A DNA stretch of 64,000 nucleotides. Origin: Nostoc sp. XA010. Its GTDB lineage: Bacteria > Cyanobacteriota > Cyanobacteriia > Cyanobacteriales > Nostocaceae. Location of the stretch: contig NZ_JAIVFX010000001.1 of NCBI RefSeq assembly GCF_020829625.1, positions 124,001 to 188,000 of the forward strand. Direction: 5' to 3'. The position numbers and the translations under genes are program-made. Positions 1-8,227 of the stretch are shown here, in pieces. The stretch's first letter is position 1; each line of letters opens with the position of its first letter. The notes under the pieces are model-generated. The model had not been told where the DNA came from and made no database searches. It saw only the letters and a list, made by a program, of their open reading frames with translations.

Positions 1-1
1 A

Positions 2-2017
2 GGAGTGCTGGTATTATTGCATTTAATTCCAGCCATCCAATCGCAAAGCTTTTTTTGGGGTTTGGTAATTGTCAAATTCTTTGATGAACTTCTGCGCTAC
101 ACCTTTGTCATGAGTAGCGGCCCCATCCTATACCAACCAATTCCAGAGGCAATTCGCAGCCGGATGCAGACTTTATCTGGCGGAACTGCCGAAGCGATCG
201 CTACAGGTTTGACAGGAGTGCTAATTTTTGCAACTATATTGTTTTGTGGTCAGTTTATACCCGTACCGTTGCAAAAGTGGGTGTTAGTAGCAGAAACAAT
301 GCTGATAGCTGGCACCTGTTTAAAAGTAGTTTGGGAATTGCGATCGCGCTATGTTGAACTGTTAGTCTTGAGTGTGGCACGGGGCCAGTTAAGTGCAACC
401 AATGTCGGCTTACGATTCTTCAAGCAAGGTGTAGTCAAAGCCTTGGGAGAAAAAGGCAGCGAGGCAGATAAACGCTCTTGTATTGAACTTTTAGCCCAAA
501 TTGATCCCCTAGGATGTGCGGAAGTTTTAGCACCTCTGTTAGTCAAATTAACCCCAGATTTACAGCGCCAAAGTTTGGAAGTCATGCTGATAGCAGGTGC
601 AAATCCCGCTTATTTATCTGCTATCCGTCCTTTGCTAGAGCAACCTCAAGAGACTAACCCCGAAGTTTTTGCCCTAGCGCTGCGCTACGTTTGGCTGGCT
701 GAACCAAATCCCAATTTAAGCATCCTAGAAGAATACCTGAACCCCCGGCAAAACTCACTCATCCGCGCCACCGCCGCCGCTTTGGTTTTACGTCAGGGAA
801 CGCCTATGCAAAAGGTAGCAGCTACCCAAACCATGCGCCGGATGTTGACTCATAAGAAAGAACGGGAACGGGTAAATGGAGTTAGGGCGCTTAGAGAAGC
901 AGTTTATTTGCAGGCGTTGCGGATTCACATCCCGAATTTGTTACAAGATGAGTCGTTACGGGTGCGCTGTGCCGTATTGGAAATGATTGCAGCAACCCAT
1001 TTAGAAGAGTACTATTGTGCCCTGATAGCAGCACTTTATTACAAATCAACCCGCGCTACAGCAATGTCAGCTTTAGTGCGACTAGAGAATGAAGTTATAG
1101 AGATGCTGTTGCGGGTAGCTACCAATATTTACAAACCAGAAGTAGTGCGAATGTATGCTTGGCGTACCATTGCTCAAATTGGTACTCAGGAAGCATTGGA
1201 GATTTTATGGGAAAAGTTGGAAACATCTTGGGGTACAACTAGGGATCATATTCTTCGCAGCTTACTAAAAATACACAAACAACCAGGAATTAAAGGTTTA
1301 GTAGATCGATTTTATGAAAGTCGGGTAGAAAATTTAATTGAGCAGGAATTAAAGTTTTTAGGCGAGATTTACGCCGCATATATAGAGTTAAAAACACTAG
1401 ACGACAAAGGAAATCAGCAATCTAGTGAGAGGATTGTAATTGTCTCTGAGTTATTGCAACGCGCCCTTTTAGAATTGGAATTGGATGTCAAAGAGCGGCT
1501 GTTACTGCTATTGAAACTGCTTTACTCGCCAGAAAAGATGCAGGCAGCAGCATTTAATTTGCGATCGCTCTCAGTGGTAAACTTAGCACGAGGGTTAGAA
1601 ATCCTAGAGCATACCATAACTTTGTCTTCAAAATCTCTGTTGCTGAATATTTTAGATAACCGACCGCACTCAGAAAAATTGCAACATCTGGTAGAAGCTA
1701 AGATCGTAGAATATGAAAATATGATAATTAGTGATCGCCTCCACAGATTGCTGACGTTGGGTAACTTGCTTTCTGACTGGTGTCTAGCTTGCTGTTTTCA
1801 TTTTGCTCAAGTGACTCGCACGCCATTGACAAGTTCTGAAATTTTAGTGAGTTTACGTCATCCAACCGGCTTTGTTAGAGAAGCTGCGATCGCATATTTA
1901 AATATGGTTTCACATCGCGTTCTCCTGCAAATCCTCCCCCAGTTAGAAAAAGATCCACATCCGTTAGTAGCTGCTCAAGTCAAAGAGTTACTCGAAAAAT
2001 ACCAGTTTAAAAACTAA
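2..2017 (+). CDS. MFS/nucleotide-transporter-like membrane protein with HEAT repeats (5' partial)
   Basis: The frame is open to the left window edge, so the true start lies outside. The first ~110 residues visible are hydrophobic (last membrane helices) and contain the stretch FFDELLRYTFVMSSGPILYQ, which I recognise from cyanobacterial proteins that join an ATP/ADP-translocase-like MFS membrane domain to a soluble tail. From about residue 130 onward the protein is a run of helical, Leu-rich repeats of the HEAT type (for example the segments around residues 150-400). Substrate and partners cannot be read from the sequence; the HEAT part suggests protein interaction. It is followed by a 150-bp gap before the next gene. 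Family assignment is moderate; the HEAT-like tail is clear. Confidence 0.65.
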   Translation, partial: GVLVLLHLIPAIQSQSFFWGLVIVKFFDELLRYTFVMSSGPILYQPIPEAIRSRMQTLSGGTAEAIATGLTGVLIFATILFCGQFIPVPLQKWVLVAETMLIAGTCLKVVWELRSRYVELLVLSVARGQLSATNVGLRFFKQGVVKALGEKGSEADKRSCIELLAQIDPLGCAEVLAPLLVKLTPDLQRQSLEVMLIAGANPAYLSAIRPLLEQPQETNPEVFALALRYVWLAEPNPNLSILEEYLNPRQNSLIRATAAALVLRQGTPMQKVAATQTMRRMLTHKKERERVNGVRALREAVYLQALRIHIPNLLQDESLRVRCAVLEMIAATHLEEYYCALIAALYYKSTRATAMSALVRLENEVIEMLLRVATNIYKPEVVRMYAWRTIAQIGTQEALEILWEKLETSWGTTRDHILRSLLKIHKQPGIKGLVDRFYESRVENLIEQELKFLGEIYAAYIELKTLDDKGNQQSSERIVIVSELLQRALLELELDVKERLLLLLKLLYSPEKMQAAAFNLRSLSVVNLARGLEILEHTITLSSKSLLLNILDNRPHSEKLQHLVEAKIVEYENMIISDRLHRLLTLGNLLSDWCLACCFHFAQVTRTPLTSSEILVSLRHPTGFVREAAIAYLNMVSHRVLLQILPQLEKDPHPLVAAQVKELLEKYQFKN

Positions 2018-2166
2018 AATTTATAGCCTTATTAGTGTAATTACCTCTAACTTATTACCAAAGAAAATTTGATTCCTCCCTGTGGAATGTAGTACAACCT
2101 GTCACAGAAGTTTATCATGTGTTCACTGATATGGATGCTATTAAAACTAAATGCTGGTGACAAGAA

Positions 2167-2541
2167 ATGACTAATAATCAACAAATTGCTTATCGGCTGA
2201 TTCAACAACAGCATATCAAGCGTCTAGGCACAGACGAATTAGCCCTGCTCCGTAATCGCCGTCAGCAAAAGCCTTTTGTGATAAATCCAAATTTTACTGG
2301 TCGGATTCTAAACACAATTGCGGTTGCCTCTATTGCCAGTACTTGCTTATTTGGGATAGGCACGCTTTCCTGTTGGGGGTTAGAGATTATTGAGGCGAAC
2401 ACAAAATCAATTTCCCTCAGTAAAGAGCATGAATGGCAGATACGAAAACATATCTGTTTGGGCTGGATGCTTGTTGGGGTTTCCAGCTTTCTTGCTAGTG
2501 CCTCGTTGGGTGAAAAGCCTCAGCGACAAATCAATGAATAG
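2167..2541 (+). CDS. Hypothetical small membrane protein
   Basis: This 124-residue protein starts at an ATG. It has a charged, Gln/Arg-rich N-terminal third (residues 1-38), then two hydrophobic segments (about 46-72 and 94-112) separated by a polar loop, so it is probably a two-helix membrane protein. I do not recognise a family. It is co-directional with another small membrane protein at 2632, which may be part of the same transcript. A heptamer repeat follows directly after its stop. Confidence 0.55.
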   Translation: MTNNQQIAYRLIQQQHIKRLGTDELALLRNRRQQKPFVINPNFTGRILNTIAVASIASTCLFGIGTLSCWGLEIIEANTKSISLSKEHEWQIRKHICLGWMLVGVSSFLASASLGEKPQRQINE

Positions 2542-2563
2542 ATCAATTGTCAGCCCCTTGGGG

Positions 2564-2595
2564 AAGTCAAAAGTCAAAAGTCAGAAGTCAAAGAC
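2564..2595. repeat. Short tandem heptamer repeat (AAAAGTC type)
   Basis: About four imperfect copies of the heptamer AAAAGTC stand between two small genes. Such short tandemly repeated repetitive (STRR) sequences are known from heterocyst-forming cyanobacteria. A related stretch recurs near 3050. Confidence 0.7.
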
Positions 2596-2631
2596 TCTTT
2601 TATTCATTAAGCAAACAACAGCATTTTAAAT

Positions 2632-2838
2632 ATGAAACTACCTCAAATGATCGTCACAACAGTGGCAGCAATCACTTTTGGATACATTGGTTCCCAATAC
2701 TTCACCAGAAATATTATGTATATCATAGGCGGTGGAATGGTTGGGGTTGGTGCAGTAGCATACGTAATCCCGCCCAGAACCAAACAAAAGCCAACCCACA
2801 CACAACCGAAGGAGCCTGCGGAAACTACTCGCCACTGA
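2632..2838 (+). CDS. Hypothetical small membrane protein (68 aa)
   Basis: An ATG-started 68-residue protein with a hydrophobic segment pair (about residues 5-22 and 28-47, Gly-rich) and a basic, Pro/Thr-rich tail. It resembles many small cyanobacterial membrane proteins of unknown role. No domain is recognised. It lies 90 bp after the preceding small membrane protein on the same strand. Longer frames overlapping it on either strand run into repeat DNA and look spurious. Confidence 0.45.
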   Translation: MKLPQMIVTTVAAITFGYIGSQYFTRNIMYIIGGGMVGVGAVAYVIPPRTKQKPTHTQPKEPAETTRH

Positions 2839-2885
2839 GTGCAGTAGTTTTCAGATGGGAACAAATGCTCAAGAAATTAATGAAT

Positions 2886-3034
2886 CTTCAGCCCCTACGG
2901 GGAAGTCAAAAGGAGCCAGTGCGTTGCGCGGGTTCCCCTGTACCCCTTCGGGGAAGCAAGCTACGCGCAGCGTCTCCCCTTCTCCCAAAGGGAGAGGCTA
3001 GCGCCCGCCGTAGGATGCCCGGAGGGCTGTAGGG
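2886..3034. repeat. Cluster of GC-rich palindromic dispersed repeats
   Basis: The stretch is built from small palindromes such as CCCCTACGGGG, CCCCTTCGGGG and CTCCCAAAGGGAG, together with the motif GCGTTGCGCGGGTTCCCC. The last motif recurs, inverted, at 38788-38813. GC content is well above the neighbouring genes. These are typical dispersed interspersed repeats of Nostoc-type genomes; no gene is seen here. Confidence 0.7.
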
Positions 3035-3062
3035 AGAAGCAACTGGCGTTCAAAAGTCAACT

Positions 3063-3434
3063 TCAGGGTGTGGGTTCAGAACTTCTAATTTCCTCCACTT
3101 GACCAACTTCAAAAATGAGAGTGAATGTTTGCCCCATCTCTCGCTTGATAAATTCTTCTAATAACTCTACTTGCCGAGGTGTGACAGGTTCTCTTGCCCG
3201 GACACTCAAACGGACTTCTGGGGGGGGGGCAATGATCATTGCGCCGATAATCACAGCCGTACTGTTAGACAATAAACCTAAAGTAGCGATCGCACAGGAA
3301 CTAATAATTAAAATTATGTAAGCTGAGTCTAGAGTTGATTCAGCCAGCAAGTCTGTTTGTACCTGTTGAAGTTGCTCCGGTTGCGAACCCCGACGGCGGA
3401 AATTTTTAAAGCGGTCTCGAATGTTATTACCCAA
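3063..3434 (-). pseudogene. DUF389 family membrane protein, internally deleted remnant
   Basis: The product keeps an N-terminal basic segment and the first transmembrane part of DUF389 proteins (SAYIILIISSCAIATLGLL, then AVIIGAMIIAP), but residue ~70 passes straight into a soluble C-terminal tail (PEVRLSVRAREPVTPRQVEL). Family members normally have several further membrane helices between these parts, giving some 300-450 residues, whereas only 123 remain. The join falls in a run of ten G at 3220-3229 (Pro-Pro-Pro on the coding strand). The only start that fits is TTG, with GAGGAAGG just upstream. I read it as an in-frame deletion derivative, probably non-functional. The family call rests on the GAMIIAP motif and is my recognition, not a search. 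Confidence 0.6.
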
Positions 3435-3538
3435 GACCTTCCTCCTGAATGCTCGGTTAACTGTAAAATCTTCATTCTTTGCTAATTTAAAGTCTTACAT
3501 TGAACTGGTGTCATCTGAAAATAGTTAGATGATGATAA

Positions 3539-5113
3539 ATGCAAAATTATACCAGGAATTTTCTTATGGTGCTTGAATCCGCGATCGCTGAGGAAGTTAT
3601 TACCGACAATCTCAAGCAGTTTCTATTGGTGCTTTCGGTATCTTTAGGTGTGGCGACACTACCGCAGATATTTAGCTGGTTTCGCAATATACCTTATACC
3701 TTACTACTGGTGATTGTCGGATTAGGTTTGGCCTTTGTGGATGTCCGTTTAGTAACCCTTTCCCCGGAATTAATTTTGTTCATTTTTTTACCACCACTGC
3801 TATTTGAAGCCGCATGGAATTTGAAATGGGCAGAACTGAAGCGGGATTTAGTGCCAATTTGCTTGTATGCAGTGTTCGGGGTAGTAATTGCGATCGCAGG
3901 GGTAGCGATCGCTCTCAATCAAGTTGTTGGTATTTCTCTAACTACAGCTTTACTCATTGCAGCCAGTCTATCTGCAACTGACCCTGTTTCTGTCACCGCT
4001 TTGTTTCGTGAACTGGGTGTAGATAGTCGTCTTGTCACCTTAATGGAAGGCGAAAGCTTGTTTAATGATGGCATGGCTGTAGTTGCCTTTGGTTTTTTGG
4101 TGGCCTTATCTTTGGGAACTGTAGAATTGGAATTCCAGCCAATTTTATTGCAGTTATTTACAGTTGTTGGCATCGGTGTAGGGGTAGGAGCTTTTATCGG
4201 ATTTGGTATTTCCTACCTTACCCAGCGCTTTGATTTGCCGTTGGTGGAACAATCTTTAACTTTAGTTTCCGCTTATGGTACTTACCTGATTATTGAAGAC
4301 TTGGGCGGTTCTGGAGTAATTGGAGTTGTCACCACAGGTTTGATTTTAGGCAACTTTGGCTCTCGTATCGGCATGAATCCCCGCACCCGGATTATTGTTT
4401 CCGAATTTTGGGAATTTCTCGCATTCTTTGTTAACTCGATTGTCTTCTTGCTGATTGGCGACCAAATACACTTTACTAGTTTAGGCGAAAACCTGCAAAT
4501 CATAATAGTGACAGTGGCAGCAATGATTTTGATGCGGGCAGTTGGTATTTACATTCTTAGTAAATTAAGTACTAGCATCACCAAATCGGAAATTTCTTTA
4601 CCAGAACAAACTATCCTATGGTGGGGTGGGTTACGCGGTTCCGTCTCCATTGCCCTAGCATTGAGTGTATCGACGACACTGCCAGAGCGAGAAAAAATCA
4701 TTGCAACGGTATTTGGAGTAGTTTTATTTACTCTGCTTGTTCAGGGATTGACCATCAAACCTTTGCTGGAAAAACTCAATTTGCTAGGTGATGCACCCTT
4801 ACGTGAGCAATATTTAGAATTTGTTGCCCGTCATGTTGCCTTAGAACGCGTTTTAGAACATCTCCAGTCAGACCAACGCCCCGGTATTAACCCAGAGTTT
4901 CGCCGTTATCAAGAGACACTAATCAAAGGCGAACTTGCAGATTTACGGGTAGAAATTGACAAATTACAGGGTGAACATCCCAATCTTCAGAGCTTTACAA
5001 CAGAACAGTTTCGAGGAGAATTGTTAGCAATTGAAGCCGACACTTATGCAGAATTTGTCAAATCCGGTCGGTTAAATAAAGAATTAGCATCTATGCTTGA
5101 AGATGTTTTGTAG
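3539..5113 (+). CDS. Na+/H+ antiporter, CPA1/NhaP family
   Basis: A 524-residue integral membrane protein with about 12 hydrophobic segments up to residue ~420 and a soluble, charged C-terminal tail of ~100 residues. CPA1 hallmarks are visible: ATDPVSV at 146-152 (ion-binding Asp), EGESLFNDG at 170-178, and WGGLRGSVSIALALS near 360. Such proteins exchange Na+ (or K+) for H+ across the plasma or thylakoid membrane in salt and pH homeostasis. The start could be the ATG used here or ATG at 3566. It stands alone, convergent with radC, and is followed by a hairpin. The exact ion cannot be told from sequence. Confidence 0.9.
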   Translation: MQNYTRNFLMVLESAIAEEVITDNLKQFLLVLSVSLGVATLPQIFSWFRNIPYTLLLVIVGLGLAFVDVRLVTLSPELILFIFLPPLLFEAAWNLKWAELKRDLVPICLYAVFGVVIAIAGVAIALNQVVGISLTTALLIAASLSATDPVSVTALFRELGVDSRLVTLMEGESLFNDGMAVVAFGFLVALSLGTVELEFQPILLQLFTVVGIGVGVGAFIGFGISYLTQRFDLPLVEQSLTLVSAYGTYLIIEDLGGSGVIGVVTTGLILGNFGSRIGMNPRTRIIVSEFWEFLAFFVNSIVFLLIGDQIHFTSLGENLQIIIVTVAAMILMRAVGIYILSKLSTSITKSEISLPEQTILWWGGLRGSVSIALALSVSTTLPEREKIIATVFGVVLFTLLVQGLTIKPLLEKLNLLGDAPLREQYLEFVARHVALERVLEHLQSDQRPGINPEFRRYQETLIKGELADLRVEIDKLQGEHPNLQSFTTEQFRGELLAIEADTYAEFVKSGRLNKELASMLEDVL

Positions 5114-5154
5114 TTAGTTGTAACATAGCAATCTTAAATAATTCGCGATCAACA

Positions 5155-5188
5155 AGATCCCCGACTTCGTAAGAGTTGTCAGGGATCT
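5155..5188. terminator. Hairpin between convergent genes
   Basis: AGATCCCCGAC pairs with GTCAGGGATCT (10 of 11 positions) around a 12-nt loop. It lies 40 bp after the antiporter stop and in front of the convergent radC end. There is no clear T-run, so it may act as a factor-dependent or weak terminator, or simply be a dispersed repeat. Confidence 0.4.
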
Positions 5189-5213
5189 GCGGGTTGCAAT
5201 TTTCACAAGTCTT

Positions 5214-5240
5214 GAATTACGAATTACGAATTACGAATTA
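5214..5240. repeat. Short tandem heptamer repeat (GAATTAC)n
   Basis: Nearly four direct copies of GAATTAC stand immediately before the end of radC. This is a classical STRR type of filamentous cyanobacteria. Confidence 0.8.
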
Positions 5241-5242
5241 TC

Positions 5243-5974
5243 TTAATCTCCCTGCGGATGCTCATCCCACAAAGTTGTCAGTTCCCGTAAACTCTGATGA
5301 TTGCCATTACCCAAAATCAGATGATCTAGTACCGGAATGCCCAAAAGCTGCGCCCCTGTTAACAACTGACGCGTCAATTCTATATCTTCCTGGCTGGGTT
5401 CAAGGTTTCCAGAAGGATGGTTGTGGGCAACTATTACCCGCGTTGCACCTTGACGAATAACTTCCCGAAAAATATCACGGGGAGAGGCTAGGGTTTCGGT
5501 TGCTGTACCAATGGTAATTACTTGTGTACCTAATAAGCGATTCTTAACATCTAATAGCACCACTGCAAAACGTTCTTGTATCTGCCACATCAAATCTTGA
5601 CTGAGGGTAGCAGCAGCAGCAAGTGGGCTATCAATTAATGTGCCGTCATTAGGACGAGATTGAAAGGCGCGTTTACCCAATTCAATTGCTGCTAAGATAC
5701 TTGTCGCCTTAGCTGGGCCAACACCAGAAATTTGCATCAACTCAGCAGGGCTAACTTCTCGCAGAACTGCCAAAGGATCACGTTGGTGTTTGCCTAATTC
5801 GCTCAAAATATATTGTCCCAAACCCACAGCCGATAGTTTTCCTGGGCCTTGACCGGTGCCTAGAAGAATTGCGATTAACTCTGCTGTGGCTAAAATTTTT
5901 GCACCATGCGTCATTAATCGTTCACGCGGACGCTCATTTGTAGGTAGGTCGGCAATTCTGAGGCAATAGGTCAT
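5243..5974 (-). CDS. radC: RadC family DNA repair/JAB-domain protein
   Basis: The 243-residue product has the usual RadC layout: an N-terminal helix-hairpin-helix-like part ([20 protein letters not shown], 81-100) and a C-terminal JAB/MPN metalloprotease-like domain with the motif HNHPSG at 184-189 followed by SQED (194-197). N-terminal RERL (17-20) is also typical. The JAB motif ligands are all present. Despite the name, a direct role in recombination repair is not established for the family. It stands as a single gene on the minus strand, 149 bp downstream of the PRK-like kinase gene. Confidence 0.93.
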   Translation of the reverse strand: MTYCLRIADLPTNERPRERLMTHGAKILATAELIAILLGTGQGPGKLSAVGLGQYILSELGKHQRDPLAVLREVSPAELMQISGVGPAKATSILAAIELGKRAFQSRPNDGTLIDSPLAAAATLSQDLMWQIQERFAVVLLDVKNRLLGTQVITIGTATETLASPRDIFREVIRQGATRVIVAHNHPSGNLEPSQEDIELTRQLLTGAQLLGIPVLDHLILGNGNHQSLRELTTLWDEHPQGD

Positions 5975-6123
5975 AGAAAACTCAGAGAATAGTCATAAAA
6001 GATGGAACTATCTTTATTTATCCCTTGTTTGCTCTCAAAATCATCTTTATTTGAGAAAATCTTTAATCTTCATAGGCATTACTCATATTTAAAGTGATAA
6101 ACCAACACTACTCCCCATCCCAG

Positions 6124-7065
6124 CTACTGATAAATTTGCGTTGCTTTGAGCATGTGGTAGGTAATTATTAGCTGAGTCAAAGCCAGGGGGTAACTTTGCA
6201 GTGTTTCTCCAGTTGTACCAGCAATTTTACCCAGTTCGGGATTACTTTCGCGATCGCAAATACTTCGTAAATGGGGCATATCAGAACAAATAATATGCTC
6301 TAGCTTATTCACCTGTTCTAAGGTTGCATGGCCATCAACTTCTAAGACATCCACCGGCTTACTCATATCCCTATCTAGCCCCAGGCGGATCGCGGAGTCA
6401 GAATTACCATAGGTAGAGTTGATAATCGGGGTAAAATCTGGGTGGGGAATTGTTGGACGTAGTACCAAACGCACATTCAGGTGTCCATTGGTTTCATCAT
6501 CTTCGCCCGTGGGTGGGTAGAAACTGATTACTATATCAGACCATTGTCGCTGCGGACGGATAAACTCTGCTGAGTCTGGTTCGCGTTTTTCTAATTCTGC
6601 TAGTACCTGTTGAGCTGTGTAGCCGCGCTTTTGCGTGTCTCGCTTAATTTTCCACTTAGAGCGTAGTTCTTCAGGCGGTGCAAGGTAAACTTTAACATCG
6701 TAAGAATCACGGGCAACACGGGTAGAATAACCGAGTAATCCCTCAATAATCACGAATTTATTGGGTTTGATATACTGCGGTGGCTCGAATGTGCCGGTTT
6801 TATGGCTATAAACTGGTTTAAGAATTGGCTGTCCTGTGCGTAGCAACGACAGGTGTTGCTGCATAATATCTAAATGGTTGCAGTCTGGGTGGAGGGCAGT
6901 GATGCCAATCTCTGCACGCTGTTGGCGATCGTAACGGTGATAATCATCTGTGCATATCAGTGTCACATTTTCTGGACCGAGTACCTGGGCGATTCCTCGC
7001 GTTAGTGTTGTTTTCCCAGCAGCGCTGTCGCCTACAATACCAAGAATTATTGGACGGCTCATCAT
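6124..7065 (-). CDS. Phosphoribulokinase-like P-loop kinase
   Basis: A 313-residue protein of the phosphoribulokinase/uridine kinase family. Visible features are the Walker A loop GDSAAGKTT (12-20), CTDDYHRYDR (39-48), HPDCNHLD (59-66), and the family segment KPVYSHKTGTFEPPQYI (83-99). In Calvin-cycle PRK these regions bind ATP and ribulose 5-phosphate. It differs in wording from the canonical cyanobacterial PRK (for example GDSAAGKTT instead of GDSGCGKST), and no other carbon-fixation gene is near, so it is probably a paralogue with an unproven substrate. The start is ATG at 7065 or 7062, right after GGGAGGT. Monocistronic on the minus strand. Confidence 0.8.
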   Translation of the reverse strand: MMSRPIILGIVGDSAAGKTTLTRGIAQVLGPENVTLICTDDYHRYDRQQRAEIGITALHPDCNHLDIMQQHLSLLRTGQPILKPVYSHKTGTFEPPQYIKPNKFVIIEGLLGYSTRVARDSYDVKVYLAPPEELRSKWKIKRDTQKRGYTAQQVLAELEKREPDSAEFIRPQRQWSDIVISFYPPTGEDDETNGHLNVRLVLRPTIPHPDFTPIINSTYGNSDSAIRLGLDRDMSKPVDVLEVDGHATLEQVNKLEHIICSDMPHLRSICDRESNPELGKIAGTTGETLQSYPLALTQLIITYHMLKATQIYQ

Positions 7066-7193
7066 ACCTCCCAGAATACAAGCAAGTTTAGTAATAAAAT
7101 TTCCCTACAATAGTTTTTATTCTAGAAGGGTTTAGGCAAGTAACTCAAACAAAGGGTTAGTATGCAATATCTCTACATATATAGAATGTGTGT

Positions 7194-7222
7194 GCGTAGG
7201 CGCAGCCCGTCGTAGACATCGC
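7194..7222 (-). repeat. 29-bp dispersed repeat, family A
   Basis: A copy of the unit that ends CGACGGGCT(A/G)CGCCTACGC (read on the minus strand) in the gap between the PRK-like gene and the O-methyltransferase gene. Other copies in the window are at 11420, 11474, 15171 (inside a gene), 17505 and, diverged, at 57620 (inside a gene). Confidence 0.85.
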
Positions 7223-7323
7223 TTTGCTCATCATACTAAGTTGTATTTAAAGATAATTTTGATTTCTAAAAAATCCTTGGCGAGTATCAAAGACTCATCC
7301 ACAAGTCCGCAATCCCCAATCTT

Positions 7324-7986
7324 ATGACAACTCAAACGCTAGGACTCGAACAAAACCTCTATGACTATTTACTATCAGTCTCTTTGCGAGAACCAGAGAT
7401 TTTAACCCAACTGAGACAGGAAACAGCCCAGTATCCAATAGGGAGAATGCAGATTGCTCCCGAACAGGGGCAATTTTTGGCGTTATTGGTGCAGTTGTTG
7501 GGAGCTAAGAAAACTTTGGATATTGGGGTATTTACAGGTTATAGTTCCCTGGTGGTGGCATTGGCATTACCAAGCGACGGTAAAGTGGTAGCCTGTGATG
7601 TGAGTGATGAATTTACAACGATCGCTCGGCGCTATTGGCAGCAAGCAGGAGTGGCGGACAAAATTCAACTGCACATTGCCCCAGCTTTAGAGACTTTGGA
7701 TCGGCTACTAGCAACCAAAGAAGCGGAAACCTTTGATTTTGCTTTCATTGATGCAGATAAGAGCAACTATGATGGTTATTATGAGCGATCGCTACAATTA
7801 GTGCGTCCGGGGGGACTGATTGCGATCGATAATGTCCTCTGGTCAGGTAAGGTTGCCGACCCCCAAGTGCAAGATAATAGAACTAAAAAGATTCGTGCCT
7901 TTAATGAAAAGCTGCATCAAGACCAGCGAGTTAATCTTAGTTTAGTAGCGATCGCAGATGGCTTGACTCTGGCACTGAAGAAATGA
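7324..7986 (+). CDS. SAM-dependent O-methyltransferase (class I, CCoAOMT-like)
   Basis: The 220-residue protein matches the O-methyltransferase family 3 pattern: glycine-rich SAM loop DIGVFTGYSSL (72-82), acidic ACDVSDEF, the metal/substrate motif FIDADKSNYDGYYE (around 140-153) and AIDNVLWSGKV (167-177). Such enzymes are Mg2+-dependent and transfer a methyl group to catechol-type hydroxyls; in plants the substrate is caffeoyl-CoA, in cyanobacteria the natural substrate is not settled. It stands alone, with repeats in front and a heptamer AGAATTC repeat behind. Confidence 0.9.
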   Translation: MTTQTLGLEQNLYDYLLSVSLREPEILTQLRQETAQYPIGRMQIAPEQGQFLALLVQLLGAKKTLDIGVFTGYSSLVVALALPSDGKVVACDVSDEFTTIARRYWQQAGVADKIQLHIAPALETLDRLLATKEAETFDFAFIDADKSNYDGYYERSLQLVRPGGLIAIDNVLWSGKVADPQVQDNRTKKIRAFNEKLHQDQRVNLSLVAIADGLTLALKK

Positions 7987-8227
7987 GAAGTCCTGCTGAA
8001 GATAGAATTCAGAATTCAGAATACCCTTAGCAGTCAAGTCAGGGCGAAGAGTCACAAAGGAAAGAATTTAATATCATGCGCGTTTAAAATCGCTAATCCA
8101 TTCTAGATTCTTGAAGTATCTTTAATTTTGAGTTTTGAATTTTGAATTGTTAATCGGTTGTATATTATTAATATACCAAATTGAATAAATGCCTCTACTA
8201 ACTCTTTAACCTTTAATACTAATATCC

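Noticed and set aside
2547..3032. Open plus-strand frame of 161 codons overlapping the small membrane gene
   Set aside because: Its second half is read entirely from GC palindromic repeats and its first half overlaps a better small membrane protein frame; there is no ribosome-binding site.
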